Of a stretch of DNA of 38,738 bases, positions 7,329-16,717 are shown piece by piece. Position 1 is the stretch's first letter; every line of letters begins with the position of its first letter. The notes below the pieces were generated by a model that ran no database searches, had not been told where the DNA came from, and saw only the letters and a list, made by a program, of their open reading frames with translations. Where the stretch lies: NCBI RefSeq assembly GCF_900099685.1, contig NZ_FNDW01000017.1:1-38738 (forward strand), read 5' to 3'. The position numbers and the translations under genes are program-made. The DNA is from Chryseobacterium taeanense. Its GTDB lineage: Bacteria; Bacteroidota; Bacteroidia; Flavobacteriales; Weeksellaceae.

Positions 7329-7333
7329 AAAAA

Positions 7334-10300
7334 CTAATATTTAGGACCAAGAAATGGGTTTTTTGCTCTTTGTATTGCGCGTTGAGTACTACGATCGTTA
7401 TATTTTTTATAACCTACATTGTGTCCCACTTTTTGTGCTTGCTGAGTAGTTTGTCCTTCGGTAGCAAGTTTACCCTCTTGTGTACTTTGAAGACCATCAA
7501 ATCCTAATCTTGCAACTCCCCACGCTAAGCCATTATTTCCTGCAATATAACCTGCAGCAAAATTACCAATATCTCTGGCTGAAGCAATAACAGAAACGTT
7601 GTCCGTTTTATCTCCTGTATCTACTGAAAATAATACACCTCGATAAGTATATGCAGCTCTTTGATCCTTAGGAATTTCTTGAATACCATTTACTTCTCCA
7701 TTAGGACCATTAGTTTTGAAATCGTATTGTTCTCCTCCTTTTCCATTAGCCATATAAGTAAATATGTCTGGTTCGTTAGAACCCATCAAATCATTGAGAA
7801 AATCGTTACCGCTTAAATCCCCGGGATTAATTATGGCACCTACGACAGCGTTGCCATCATCTCCTGTAAAAGACCTAGGGGTTAAAGAGTTGGCGATATG
7901 ATGAGAAGTATTCACATCATAATTATCATTTTCATCTACCAAATAAATTCCTGTATTTCCATCGTTTGGTTTCGCATTTACAACAGTATATGTACCATCT
8001 TTATTATCTCTCACTCCTGTGCTGGTGACGCCACGACCGTCTGGATCAATAAAACGGATCGGATTGTTTACCGCATAATTATATGGAGAAAATCTTCTGT
8101 ATTGTTCCGCCAGCGGATCCACCACGCCCCATCTTCCAATATCCGGCATATAAAATCTTGCGCCATAATCATACATTCCCGTCTCCTGAAGCTCCTTTCC
8201 ATTATACTTATAAGAATACCAGCTTCCCAGATTAGACGTTCCAAAGCTACCTGCGATATGATTCATTCCAAAAGCATAATAATTATTCGTATCCTTTATT
8301 TCCAATGCGCCACTACTGTTCTTAGCATAGCTCACACGGGCATTTCCCAAATGATCTCTGTACTGGTAAATATAACGGTTTTCCGTGAAACTGTAAAATC
8401 CTTCCGCCGTCGGTACAAAATCAAGATTCCAGGTTGGAGTTAGTGTACCCGGGAAGGTGGGATCAAGAATAACAGGATCTTTAAAAGCCTCTTTTTCATA
8501 GGCAACACTTGTCCGGCACCACAGGCACTGGGTAACCTCTGAATAGCTATACTGAAAACCGTCCAGATAATCCGTAATATTGGTGGTAATCGTAGGATTT
8601 CCCTTGCCTCCGCCACTGTAGTAGGTTTTACGAACTTTAGTGCCGTCTGCCCTGTACAGATAGTCCAGGCTGAAGCTGGTAAAGGTTCCGCCAAAAGGAT
8701 TGGCCTGAGTAATGCCATAAGAATCCGGCAGATTCAAATGATTATAAGCAATATTGTTAATTCCTTTATCCTTCATGGTGATCATGCTTCCGTTCAGATT
8801 ATAATCAATGACATTGTTGCCACCCTCATAGCCGGTATCATTTAATGCGTTTTCAACGATTTTATCAAGACGGTTGCCTGTGTATTGATAATCAAGATCA
8901 TCCACCTTTGTTGCTGTAGGAGAATAGACCTGCGGGGCGTAACGTTTCAGTTTTGAGATATTTCCATTTAGATCATATGTGAGATATTCATCAAAGTTAC
9001 CACTGATCCCGGTGCTTGGCTCTTTATAAAAAGCATTGGTCAGCCTATTAAGTTTATCATAGGTATAATCGTATCTTTTTAAAAGATTCTCAGAACCATT
9101 ATTCCAGTCGATCTCGGCAATATTACCATTAAATCTTCCGGGAGCAATATTTGCATTTTCGGGATTATTGTATTTTATTTCATACCCGAATAGTTTACCA
9201 TTAAGATTCGCAGGATCATTAATCTTTGTCATCCAGCCACGGATATTGTAATTATAGCTGATATCCTGAAGCGGACTTGAAGAAGATATTCCCCCCACTT
9301 TCTTCCCGGAAAGCTGGGATAGCTCATTATAAGTATTCTGGGCTAAATATTCCACAGGATTGCTGTCCACCTGATGGGTATGGGTCAGCAATCTGTTCTG
9401 AGGATCATAGGTGAAGTTCTCGGTAATGACTTTATCGGTATCGGTATCCAGTCGTTTGTGGCGGGTGATGCTTTGCTGAACCACGCCTGCAAAATCAATC
9501 TTTGATTCTACCTTGGTTCTTCCGCCCAAATGGTTGATCGAGTAACTTCCGATCGTTCTTCCTTTTTTGTCGTAGTAGGTATAGTTCTTCGTCCAGTTAT
9601 CGTCTTCTATGTTTTTCACCAGGCTCATTACCGGGAGGCTTTTGGTGCTTAAACCGTTGGCATCAGGAGTGTCCGTTAGAACATCTGCTCCCTGAATGAC
9701 CGTAGGAAAAGCAGGGTTGAAGCTGTAAGCAGGATAAGTGTCGTAATAATTAACCGACAACAAAACATAATTATACTGCGGATAGGCTGAATTGGTGGTG
9801 TAATACACATCCATTCCTGTATTGTTGAAACTTGATGTAGTTCTCACTTCATTATTGGAGCCTAAACCTTCCACAGCCGCCACCTGTTGGGCTCTGCCCG
9901 GTGGACTGTCTAAAATACCGGTATAGATAGGTCGTGAAAACTGATCGTATTTCGTGAAAAGCCATTTGCCCTGGGCTTCCAGCACAGTATCACGCGTAAG
10001 AACCAAGCGGTCCTGCTTATCATATACCATATACTCCCAGCCTTTGCCCGGAAGTTTCTTTTCGACCAAACGGCTCCTGCCGTCATAACGGTATTGATAG
10101 TAAAGATTTTCCATGGTAGAACTTTCAACAGTTGGAGCTGATGCCAAAGGGGGAATGACAAAAGCCAGTTGATTGTATTCATTATATACATAATACGTGT
10201 CGGCTTTTTCCGTCGCACTGAGCATTTTTCTCACCAATACGACCTGCCCTTCTCCATTTTTAAATTCTATCGTTGTATTCCCGTCCTCGTCAATAACCGT

Positions 10301-10888
10301 ATTCTTGTACAGCTGATTGGGTAAAAAATATTGCAGAAGCTGCACAGAAGTCTGCGTTCTGCCATCAACCCAAGTGGTAGAGGTTTCATACTTTCTAACA
10401 TAATCCTCCTGAATATTGACATCATAACCAAACTGTACAGGTTTTGTATCCCACGCAGTACCTACCTGTTTTTGTTGCAGGATTCTGTCCAAGGGAGAGT
10501 TTTCCAGGATTTTCTCTGCAAAGATCTTCTCTGAACCGTAAAGTTCGGGTTGGGTGGCATTACTCAAAGGGGTTGTGTAAATGGCTCCGTTTTGTGTTCC
10601 CTGTTGTGGCACCGGAAGATAGTCTTTCACCTGCCTTCCGAAGCCGTCATATTCGATATGGTTTACCACATCTTTGCCTTGTGGTGAGGCTTTTACATTC
10701 ACCACCTGCTTAGGTCTGCCCAAGCCGTCAAAATACTGGACCGTTTCGCTTTGCCTTGCCGTTGAGCTGCTGGTAGTCACGGGCTCAAGATAGGTCTTGC
10801 TATAAACATAATTTTCCGTGGAACTCAACTGTGCCTGAGCTAAGCCGGATAAAAGGATTGTTCCTATGGGGATTAGTATTTTTTTCAT
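7334..10888 (-). CDS. Full-length DUF6443/Rhs polymorphic toxin with type-44-like C-terminus
   Basis: 1184 aa with a Sec signal peptide (MKKILIPIGTILLSGLAQAQ). An N-terminal DUF6443-like region (about residues 45-165; QYFDGLGRPKQVV, YDGFGRQVKDYLP) is followed by YD/Rhs repeats (about 200-880) and the Rhs-associated core at about 890-950 (YNGKELQETGMYDYGARFYM, DIGRWGVVDPLAEQY, NNPIRFIDPDGRG). Rhs repeats are known to form a cocoon that encloses a toxic C-terminal domain. Here the last 235 or so residues carry RDIGNFAAGYIAGNNGLAWG, RLGFDGLQS and EGQTTQQAQKVG, which I recognise as polymorphic toxin type 44-like, a predicted nuclease family. It is the only complete Rhs gene in the island and the third gene of an operon (4-bp gap upstream, 5-bp gap to its immunity gene). 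Rhs assignment is secure; the toxin family is moderately sure. Confidence 0.85.
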   Translation of the reverse strand: MKKILIPIGTILLSGLAQAQLSSTENYVYSKTYLEPVTTSSSTARQSETVQYFDGLGRPKQVVNVKASPQGKDVVNHIEYDGFGRQVKDYLPVPQQGTQNGAIYTTPLSNATQPELYGSEKIFAEKILENSPLDRILQQKQVGTAWDTKPVQFGYDVNIQEDYVRKYETSTTWVDGRTQTSVQLLQYFLPNQLYKNTVIDEDGNTTIEFKNGEGQVVLVRKMLSATEKADTYYVYNEYNQLAFVIPPLASAPTVESSTMENLYYQYRYDGRSRLVEKKLPGKGWEYMVYDKQDRLVLTRDTVLEAQGKWLFTKYDQFSRPIYTGILDSPPGRAQQVAAVEGLGSNNEVRTTSSFNNTGMDVYYTTNSAYPQYNYVLLSVNYYDTYPAYSFNPAFPTVIQGADVLTDTPDANGLSTKSLPVMSLVKNIEDDNWTKNYTYYDKKGRTIGSYSINHLGGRTKVESKIDFAGVVQQSITRHKRLDTDTDKVITENFTYDPQNRLLTHTHQVDSNPVEYLAQNTYNELSQLSGKKVGGISSSSPLQDISYNYNIRGWMTKINDPANLNGKLFGYEIKYNNPENANIAPGRFNGNIAEIDWNNGSENLLKRYDYTYDKLNRLTNAFYKEPSTGISGNFDEYLTYDLNGNISKLKRYAPQVYSPTATKVDDLDYQYTGNRLDKIVENALNDTGYEGGNNVIDYNLNGSMITMKDKGINNIAYNHLNLPDSYGITQANPFGGTFTSFSLDYLYRADGTKVRKTYYSGGGKGNPTITTNITDYLDGFQYSYSEVTQCLWCRTSVAYEKEAFKDPVILDPTFPGTLTPTWNLDFVPTAEGFYSFTENRYIYQYRDHLGNARVSYAKNSSGALEIKDTNNYYAFGMNHIAGSFGTSNLGSWYSYKYNGKELQETGMYDYGARFYMPDIGRWGVVDPLAEQYRRFSPYNYAVNNPIRFIDPDGRGVTSTGVRDNKDGTYTVVNAKPNDGNTGIYLVDENDNYDVNTSHHIANSLTPRSFTGDDGNAVVGAIINPGDLSGNDFLNDLMGSNEPDIFTYMANGKGGEQYDFKTNGPNGEVNGIQEIPKDQRAAYTYRGVLFSVDTGDKTDNVSVIASARDIGNFAAGYIAGNNGLAWGVARLGFDGLQSTQEGKLATEGQTTQQAQKVGHNVGYKKYNDRSTQRAIQRAKNPFLGPKY

Positions 10889-10892
10889 GGCC

Positions 10893-13800
10893 TTAATTAT
10901 TAAAGTATAGTTCTAATTCGTAAGTCTGTGAAGTATTATTAGGAAACGTTGTAAAAGATTGTATATAAATATCTCCGTTTGGTTGTATCGTGTAAAAAAT
11001 ATTTCCAGCTGTATTATAAGAATATACTTCAGACATCGGTCTACAGCTCCCACTAATTGTAGCTACTTTAACTCCAGGATCCTCGTCCCATAAAAAAGTA
11101 GTTGAATTTAGTCCGGTTGTAAATGATAATGTTACTTTGTAATATCCTTCAGAATTTACAGCAGAAACACTTCCAGTACCTGATATTCCTATTGAAGTAT
11201 TAAAGCTAATTGGACAACTAAAAGGGGTACAGATACTATTTGTATTTGCCATAGTTTGTCCATTAGTATTAATATCTGTTTGTGCCTTTTGATCGGCATC
11301 AGCCTGGCTTATAAGTGAATTGTATTTATAAGCTGGCACCGTGTATGTAAAAGGGCTCCCCACTGCATTGCTTCCACAAGTGGTATTATTAAACACCCAA
11401 CTTGCTTCAGAACTGTAATATATTGTAGAAGGGTTATAATTATATTTGTATTCTTTTAATATATTTCCATTAATATCCTTGACATTTTTCAAACGATTAG
11501 CACTATCATATGAATAGCTTTCCCTAATTCCGGATGGAGGAGTTATACTTCTCACACCTATTAGGGGATCGTAAGTATAAGTTGTGATTTGATAATTGGA
11601 TAAACTGACATCTTTCCTGAAATTATCTAATATACCAAGAAATGATGATTCATCATTATTAGGAATTGCAGCATCGTCTATTATTGAAGCATTAATAATA
11701 CCGTCAATTAATGATTGTTGAATATCCGAAAGTTTTGCTCCTACAATTTTTGCAATAGGCTTAGTCTGATTGTAACCCCAAATGATTGTCGTAGAAATAC
11801 CATCTTTGGTTGTATATTGCTGTAAATTTCCTTTATTGTCATATTTATCATAAAGTACATCAGTATAATTAATACTTTGGGTTTTTAGATCGTATGAAAT
11901 TGTAGCGCTTGGAAAAAGTTCAGATGGAGATGGGTTTTCATATTTAGTCTCTACTTTAGAAATCGTTTTACCATCTTTTTTAACTTCTGTTATCAATGGA
12001 ATTCCGACCATGTTTGCAGTAACTAGGGGAGTACTTCCTGTAGGATAGGTATAACTCGTTTGGGCAACAGAATTATCAGACGACGTATTGTTGGTTTTAC
12101 TTAAATTAAGATTTAGCGGACTGTCAAATATATTTTCAGATTTTGTTATAATTGGAGTATTTCCTAAATATTCTGTGGTGGTTATCTTTTTTATTTGAGA
12201 CGAATTCATAAATCTTCTATAAGCCTGAGTCCAAACACCTGAAGAATGATTAACAGAAACATAATTATTGTTATCTGTAGAATTATTCGGATTATATTCC
12301 ATATTGTCATAATATTCATACTCCACTTTTTTAATAGGATTAATTAGATCAGTCTGTGAAAAATACTTTTGAACTAAGGGTTTTCCTCTTAAAATACTCT
12401 TATCTGTACCATACATGTTTTTTAGATTTGCATATAGATTTATGGGATGAATATTTGTGACGTTGGCCGTAGATTGGGTATAATTACCTGCATCAGGATT
12501 AATTAAGTCTGGATTTGTTTCATAGGTTGAGAATTCATTCTCAATATAACCTTTTCCATTTTCAACTTCGAAAACTTTTGAATATCCTACATTGTAACTA
12601 TCTAAACTCGTCACCTGAACATTTGAACTAGCCCTTAAGTATAATTGTCGAAAAATACCTCCAAAAGCCATTTGGATATAGTAAAAATATCTTGGCCAAG
12701 TCATTAAAATTCCAGAGCTACTAGTGCTATCTAATGTAGTTGTATACTTATATTCCTTGTCAGAACTAAGTACACCGTTTTCATCACGACTTAATACTCT
12801 TTTTATTCTTGCACCGCCTGCTAGCCCCCCATTATTTGTGAGTGTCGGAAGAAATGCAGTAGAAGCAATTCTTTCAATTCTCTTTCCATACACCTGAGGT
12901 TCGTACTCAAAAACACTGAATCCCTTAGTAGGATATACAACTTTGCTTAATAATGCTACATTGTATTTTTCAGCATTTGGATCTCTGAAAGTATTATTTA
13001 AAGTGTAATCTCCGTAATTTGTATAAGTATCAAAAGGAGATAGACTTACATTACTGTCAAGCCCATTCCAATATCCCCAATGATCAATTCCCTTCGTATA
13101 ATAAGCAGGTAGGTTATCTGTTTTACTGTATTCAAATTTATAAACCTGATTGCTGTTTATATTTTGAATAGATTTTAAAAAAGGTCGTTTAAAAGTACCC
13201 CCTAAATGCTCATAAGAAAAATCTTGTTTTGTTATCAATAAATTTTTATGATATGTTTCCACACTGCCGATTACCCATTCATTGAAAGATCTGTTAGCAT
13301 AAAATGGACTTAATGTATAATGTACAATTGGATAACCTGTATCAACGTAATTAATTTTAATTTCATCGTCCTCATATTTTATTGATTTCAAGACAGATTT
13401 CTTTAACAAAGAAAATGATGTCTTATCAGATGGGCCTACTGAGACTGTAAAAAGTTCAGAAGAGGAACATCCATTATTACAATCTTGCCAACTATCGGAT
13501 TTGCCACCATCTTGCGTATAGCTATCCATTGATAAAATTTTGCTATTATCACGAAGGTTATCCCAATTACTTAAATTACAAAAGGTATCATCGAATAAAG
13601 TTCCCTCTTCATAATTAAAAATAATTTCTTTTTTGTTAGTTAAAATAATCTTTGATAAACTGAAAGAATTAATCATTGGGTGTCCGTTATATCCATTATT
13701 TGGATAGTCTGGTTCTATTGAATATGTATATGATATCTCATATTTAGAGAGGTCTCCGCCAAATATATATTTGTTACCTTTTCCATCCGTTAAACTAATT

Positions 13801-14501
13801 ACAGATATTGGCGGTACACAAAACCCCTGATTGCCATATATGGCCATTTGAGAAAGATCAACTTTAATATTCGGATCACTTGATTCCACAAGAACATTTC
13901 CATCATTTCCGATCATAAATTTTCCTGAAAGTCCCATTGCATTAAAGTTAAACTCATCAGGTTCTCCCTCGTAAGCTTGCGCATCTGATCCCATAAGCCA
14001 TTCGTCTCCGTTTGTATGTCCTGTTCCTGTTCCATTTAAATTATATGCTGCTGTATTTGATGTAGGAGAATTAACATTTATTCCTTTCAAAAATCCATGA
14101 AGATTTAGTGCTTGACCATAGGGGTTATTACTCGTTCCTGTACTCGTAGGATTACCAACGTACTCATCAGGAATTAGGTTCATTTTTCTAGTTATTCGAC
14201 CACCCATAAGCATTGACCAACCAATTCCTGCAATATCTGATTTCTTATGTGGAATAAAACCTGATGAGTCATATGATAAAACAGCAGAAATATCAGCTTC
14301 CTTATCTCCTATACTTGCAATAGGGATTTTTAAATCGATTGCACCAGTATATAAATTTACAGGGACATTGCCATATTTCTCAAAAGCATAGGATTGCGGC
14401 GATTTCATTTGTACTGCCTCTAAAGGCAATTGTGCTAATAAGGATGTACTTGTAGCTATTATACTTAACGAAAGTATGTTTCTTATTATAGTAAGTTTCA
14501 T
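10893..14501 (-). CDS. YD-repeat (Rhs-like) surface protein with DUF5977-like C-terminus
   Basis: 1202 aa with a signal peptide (MKLTIIRNILSLSIIATSTSLLAQ). The N-terminus, with blocks such as SPQSYAFEKYGNVPVNLYTG and AGIGWSMLMGGRITRKM, is the opening typical of Bacteroidota YD-repeat proteins related to SpvB/TcB-type shells. The centre holds irregular beta repeats and YD-like motifs (YDKYDNKGNLQQYTTKDG, SYSYDSANRLKNVKDINGN). Residues about 1050-1110 (FTYTVPAYKYNSLISQADAD, QTDINTNGQ) match the DUF5977 pattern. It lacks an Rhs core/toxin tip and no immunity gene follows it. It overlaps the T9SS protein gene by 4 bp (ATGA) and sits just upstream of the complete Rhs toxin, so the three are co-translated. 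A role as partner, scaffold or surface receptor for the Rhs toxin is inferred. Confidence 0.75.
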   Translation of the reverse strand: MKLTIIRNILSLSIIATSTSLLAQLPLEAVQMKSPQSYAFEKYGNVPVNLYTGAIDLKIPIASIGDKEADISAVLSYDSSGFIPHKKSDIAGIGWSMLMGGRITRKMNLIPDEYVGNPTSTGTSNNPYGQALNLHGFLKGINVNSPTSNTAAYNLNGTGTGHTNGDEWLMGSDAQAYEGEPDEFNFNAMGLSGKFMIGNDGNVLVESSDPNIKVDLSQMAIYGNQGFCVPPISVISLTDGKGNKYIFGGDLSKYEISYTYSIEPDYPNNGYNGHPMINSFSLSKIILTNKKEIIFNYEEGTLFDDTFCNLSNWDNLRDNSKILSMDSYTQDGGKSDSWQDCNNGCSSSELFTVSVGPSDKTSFSLLKKSVLKSIKYEDDEIKINYVDTGYPIVHYTLSPFYANRSFNEWVIGSVETYHKNLLITKQDFSYEHLGGTFKRPFLKSIQNINSNQVYKFEYSKTDNLPAYYTKGIDHWGYWNGLDSNVSLSPFDTYTNYGDYTLNNTFRDPNAEKYNVALLSKVVYPTKGFSVFEYEPQVYGKRIERIASTAFLPTLTNNGGLAGGARIKRVLSRDENGVLSSDKEYKYTTTLDSTSSSGILMTWPRYFYYIQMAFGGIFRQLYLRASSNVQVTSLDSYNVGYSKVFEVENGKGYIENEFSTYETNPDLINPDAGNYTQSTANVTNIHPINLYANLKNMYGTDKSILRGKPLVQKYFSQTDLINPIKKVEYEYYDNMEYNPNNSTDNNNYVSVNHSSGVWTQAYRRFMNSSQIKKITTTEYLGNTPIITKSENIFDSPLNLNLSKTNNTSSDNSVAQTSYTYPTGSTPLVTANMVGIPLITEVKKDGKTISKVETKYENPSPSELFPSATISYDLKTQSINYTDVLYDKYDNKGNLQQYTTKDGISTTIIWGYNQTKPIAKIVGAKLSDIQQSLIDGIINASIIDDAAIPNNDESSFLGILDNFRKDVSLSNYQITTYTYDPLIGVRSITPPSGIRESYSYDSANRLKNVKDINGNILKEYKYNYNPSTIYYSSEASWVFNNTTCGSNAVGSPFTYTVPAYKYNSLISQADADQKAQTDINTNGQTMANTNSICTPFSCPISFNTSIGISGTGSVSAVNSEGYYKVTLSFTTGLNSTTFLWDEDPGVKVATISGSCRPMSEVYSYNTAGNIFYTIQPNGDIYIQSFTTFPNNTSQTYELELYFNN

Positions 14502-16198
14502 TTCTTAATTATTTTCGCATTCGCTGTTTTATTGGTATCTGTTTTTATCGTAATCAGGTAAGCACCCTGTATCAAAGTTTGAGTATTCATCTTGGTCACT
14601 TTATTCTTTGTCTTCATGCTTTGTAATTGTCTTCCTGCCATATCATATAGGATGATATCCGCATCCTTGAAATCAACACCAATTTCTACATAGGCATAAT
14701 CGGATACCGGGTTCGGATAAATCTTAATATCCTGCTTTTCAATCAGCTGGTCAATCTGCTTATCACCCAACTTCACAATCTTCCAGTTCTCTTTTCCAAG
14801 CTCTTCGGCACTCGTTCCTGCTAATACAATCGATCCGTCTCTGTTCAGCTTAATATCCGAAAGTCTTTCCTCTTTTTTCTTTGATTCTCCCTTCACATGC
14901 TTTCTCCATTGCTCATTTCCATTCTGATCCAAATACAACATCCAGAACGTCTCGTCATCACTTTCTATTCGTCCTTCCGCCTGCGTGTAACCGCCCAGCA
15001 AGATCCCTTTGGTTGATGGTTGATTGTTGTTGGTTGATGGGTTGTGGATCACGCTCATCCCCATCAGCACATCTCTGTTCTTAAAATTGTACGACTTCTG
15101 CCAAATCTCTTCGCCCCTTTCATCGAGTGAAATCAACCACAGATCCGTTCCTTCTTCGATGCCGACGGATTTATTACCCGATCTTTCCGATCTTGATTCA
15201 CCACCGATTAAATATCCAGTAGAAGTCAACGCCAGCGTCCTCAAATGATCGTCCCCTTTTCCTCCGAAGTTCTTTTCCCATTCTACTTTGCCGTCTTTAT
15301 TCAGCTTGATGATCCAGTAGTCGCCCTCGCCGTAGTTGTTGGTTGTTTTTGGTTGACAGTTGATGGTTTTACCACTTCCGGCTTCCTGCTTCGTGCTTCC
15401 AGCTTTTACCTCAGAACTTCTCGAATACACGCCCAACAAAGCTCCGCCGTCTTTCGTGGGAATCATTTTTTCCACCTCATCCAAACCTTTTCCGCCCAAT
15501 ATCAATTGTGATAATTCCTTTCCGTTTTTATCCAGCCGGACTACCAGAACATCTTTCGACCCGAAACCCCGCATTCTCTGCGTTCCCTGACCGGAGTCGA
15601 AGGGAAGGGAGCCGAAGGCAATATTCCCCGCCACAAAAAATCCCATATCCGTCGTCTGGATCACCGCTCTGGCTTCTTCATCCGAAGCACCTCCAATGGT
15701 TTTCTGCCACAATTCATCGCCGAATTCATTGATTCTAATGAGCCAGATATCAGATCCTCCCTTGGAATCTTCTTTTTTATCCAGACCTTTTCCACTGAAA
15801 CTCGTGCCTGCGAGCAAAAACCCTCCTTCCTGCGTATTCACCGTAGCCGAAAGAAAATCATGATTCTGTCCCGAGAAATATTTTTCCCAGACTTCTTCTC
15901 CCTGCTGGTTGAGTTTTATCAAATGGAAATCGTAGCCGTTATTTTGGTTGATGGTTGACGGTTGTTTGTTGTTGGCATTTGGCTTTTGGCTTTTGCCTCC
16001 GGCTTTCGAAGGGGCGGTCCCTGAGCTTGTCGAAGGGATAGTGCTTCCGGTTATCAGATATTGTCCGTCGATGGTTGTGGTAATCTGGCTTAAAAAATCC
16101 TGCGTGGAAGATTTAATGTCTTTCTGCCAGACTACTTCCTGGGCCTGAATAGCTAGCACAGAGCATAAGAACAATGCTCCTAAGTAGATTCTGTTCAT
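14498..16198 (-). CDS. T9SS type A sorting-domain beta-propeller protein
   Basis: 566 aa with signal peptide MNRIYLGALFLCSVLAIQAQ. The body is a series of about 50-residue propeller repeats of the form 'D.WLI.L...G...W.K..GG...D....', for example SDIWLIRINEFGDELWQKTI and YWIIKLNKDGKVEWEKNFGG. The last 75 or so residues form a type A T9SS C-terminal domain (KIYPNPVSDYAYVEIG, YDMAGRQLQSM, GAYLITIKTDTNK), which directs export across the outer membrane and attachment to the surface. The gene heads the Rhs operon and overlaps the next gene by ATGA. Four loops are filled by low-complexity stretches coded by intergenic-type repeats (near 15011-15047, 15331-15407, 15584-15605 and 15941-16038), which is unusual. 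Secretion and surface location are well supported; its role with the Rhs proteins is inferred. Confidence 0.85.
   Translation of the reverse strand: MNRIYLGALFLCSVLAIQAQEVVWQKDIKSSTQDFLSQITTTIDGQYLITGSTIPSTSSGTAPSKAGGKSQKPNANNKQPSTINQNNGYDFHLIKLNQQGEEVWEKYFSGQNHDFLSATVNTQEGGFLLAGTSFSGKGLDKKEDSKGGSDIWLIRINEFGDELWQKTIGGASDEEARAVIQTTDMGFFVAGNIAFGSLPFDSGQGTQRMRGFGSKDVLVVRLDKNGKELSQLILGGKGLDEVEKMIPTKDGGALLGVYSRSSEVKAGSTKQEAGSGKTINCQPKTTNNYGEGDYWIIKLNKDGKVEWEKNFGGKGDDHLRTLALTSTGYLIGGESRSERSGNKSVGIEEGTDLWLISLDERGEEIWQKSYNFKNRDVLMGMSVIHNPSTNNNQPSTKGILLGGYTQAEGRIESDDETFWMLYLDQNGNEQWRKHVKGESKKKEERLSDIKLNRDGSIVLAGTSAEELGKENWKIVKLGDKQIDQLIEKQDIKIYPNPVSDYAYVEIGVDFKDADIILYDMAGRQLQSMKTKNKVTKMNTQTLIQGAYLITIKTDTNKTANAKIIKK
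15584..15605. repeat. TCCCTGA...TCGAAGGGA repeat inside the propeller gene, copy 1
   Basis: A 22-bp element, TCCCTGA-ccggag-TCGAAGGGA, of the CCCTTCGAC...TCAGGGA type that is widespread as an intergenic repeat in Bacteroidota. Here it lies in frame and encodes part of a loop read as LPFDSGQGT. Confidence 0.65.
16018..16038. repeat. CTTCGACAAGCTCAGG-type repeat inside the propeller gene, copy 2
   Basis: A 21-bp element with TCCCTGAGCTTG followed by TCGAAGGGA, the same family as 15584-15605. It encodes the loop PSTSSGTAP. Just before it in + coordinates (15941-16000) lie tandem words of the ttggttgatggttg and ggcttttggcttttg kind. Confidence 0.65.
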
Positions 16199-16382
16199 AC
16201 TGAGTGTTTAAATTATTAAGATATGGTTTTATGTGATGACGTTATTTTTTAAGAAAATAAAGATTTGTTTTCCTTAAAAAAATGAAGCAATTACAAGAAA
16301 TTGCATGGATAGAAATGGTTGTTATCATGGTGTTTGTTTATTAATTTTTTAAGTTTTCGGATTCAGATATAAACCTCTTGTG

Positions 16383-16390
16383 CAAAACTA
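16383..16390 (-). promoter_or_regulatory. Candidate -7 element for the Rhs/T9SS operon
   Basis: On the minus strand this reads TAGTTTTG, matching the Bacteroidota -7 consensus TAnnTTTG. A TTTG lies upstream at 16405-16408 (minus strand), but with a 14-bp spacer, shorter than usual. The leader to the ATG at 16198 would be about 180 nt. Confidence 0.35.
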
Positions 16391-16717
16391 ATTCTCACGG
16401 GCGACAAATCATGTCGTATTATTTTGGTAGATGCAGTTTTTGCTTGTAAGGTTGGATCATATTCTTTCAATCCGAAGCGAAATTATAAAAAAATAACATA
16501 CCATCATCATAGATTAAAAAGAATTTATACGGACGAAACAACGTCACAAAAAAAAACTATAATGAATAAAATTTAAAGCTTAATATCAACAGGTTATTTT
16601 TATTCTTGCTTATGTGATTTTTAACAAAAATAAATCTCCTGCAAAGCCAATTAAATGAAAATCAGACCAACGAAAAAATTACAAAAATTATCAAAAGATG
16701 ATCTGAATTTTCCGACA

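Noticed and set aside
7898..8443. Plus-strand open frame of about 181 codons inside the Rhs gene
   Set aside because: It lies wholly opposite the well-conserved Rhs core and is an Ile/Ser/His-rich shadow.
7334..16198. Type VI secretion effector operon
   Set aside because: No VgrG, PAAR, Hcp or chaperone-like genes are present, and the proteins have Sec signal peptides.
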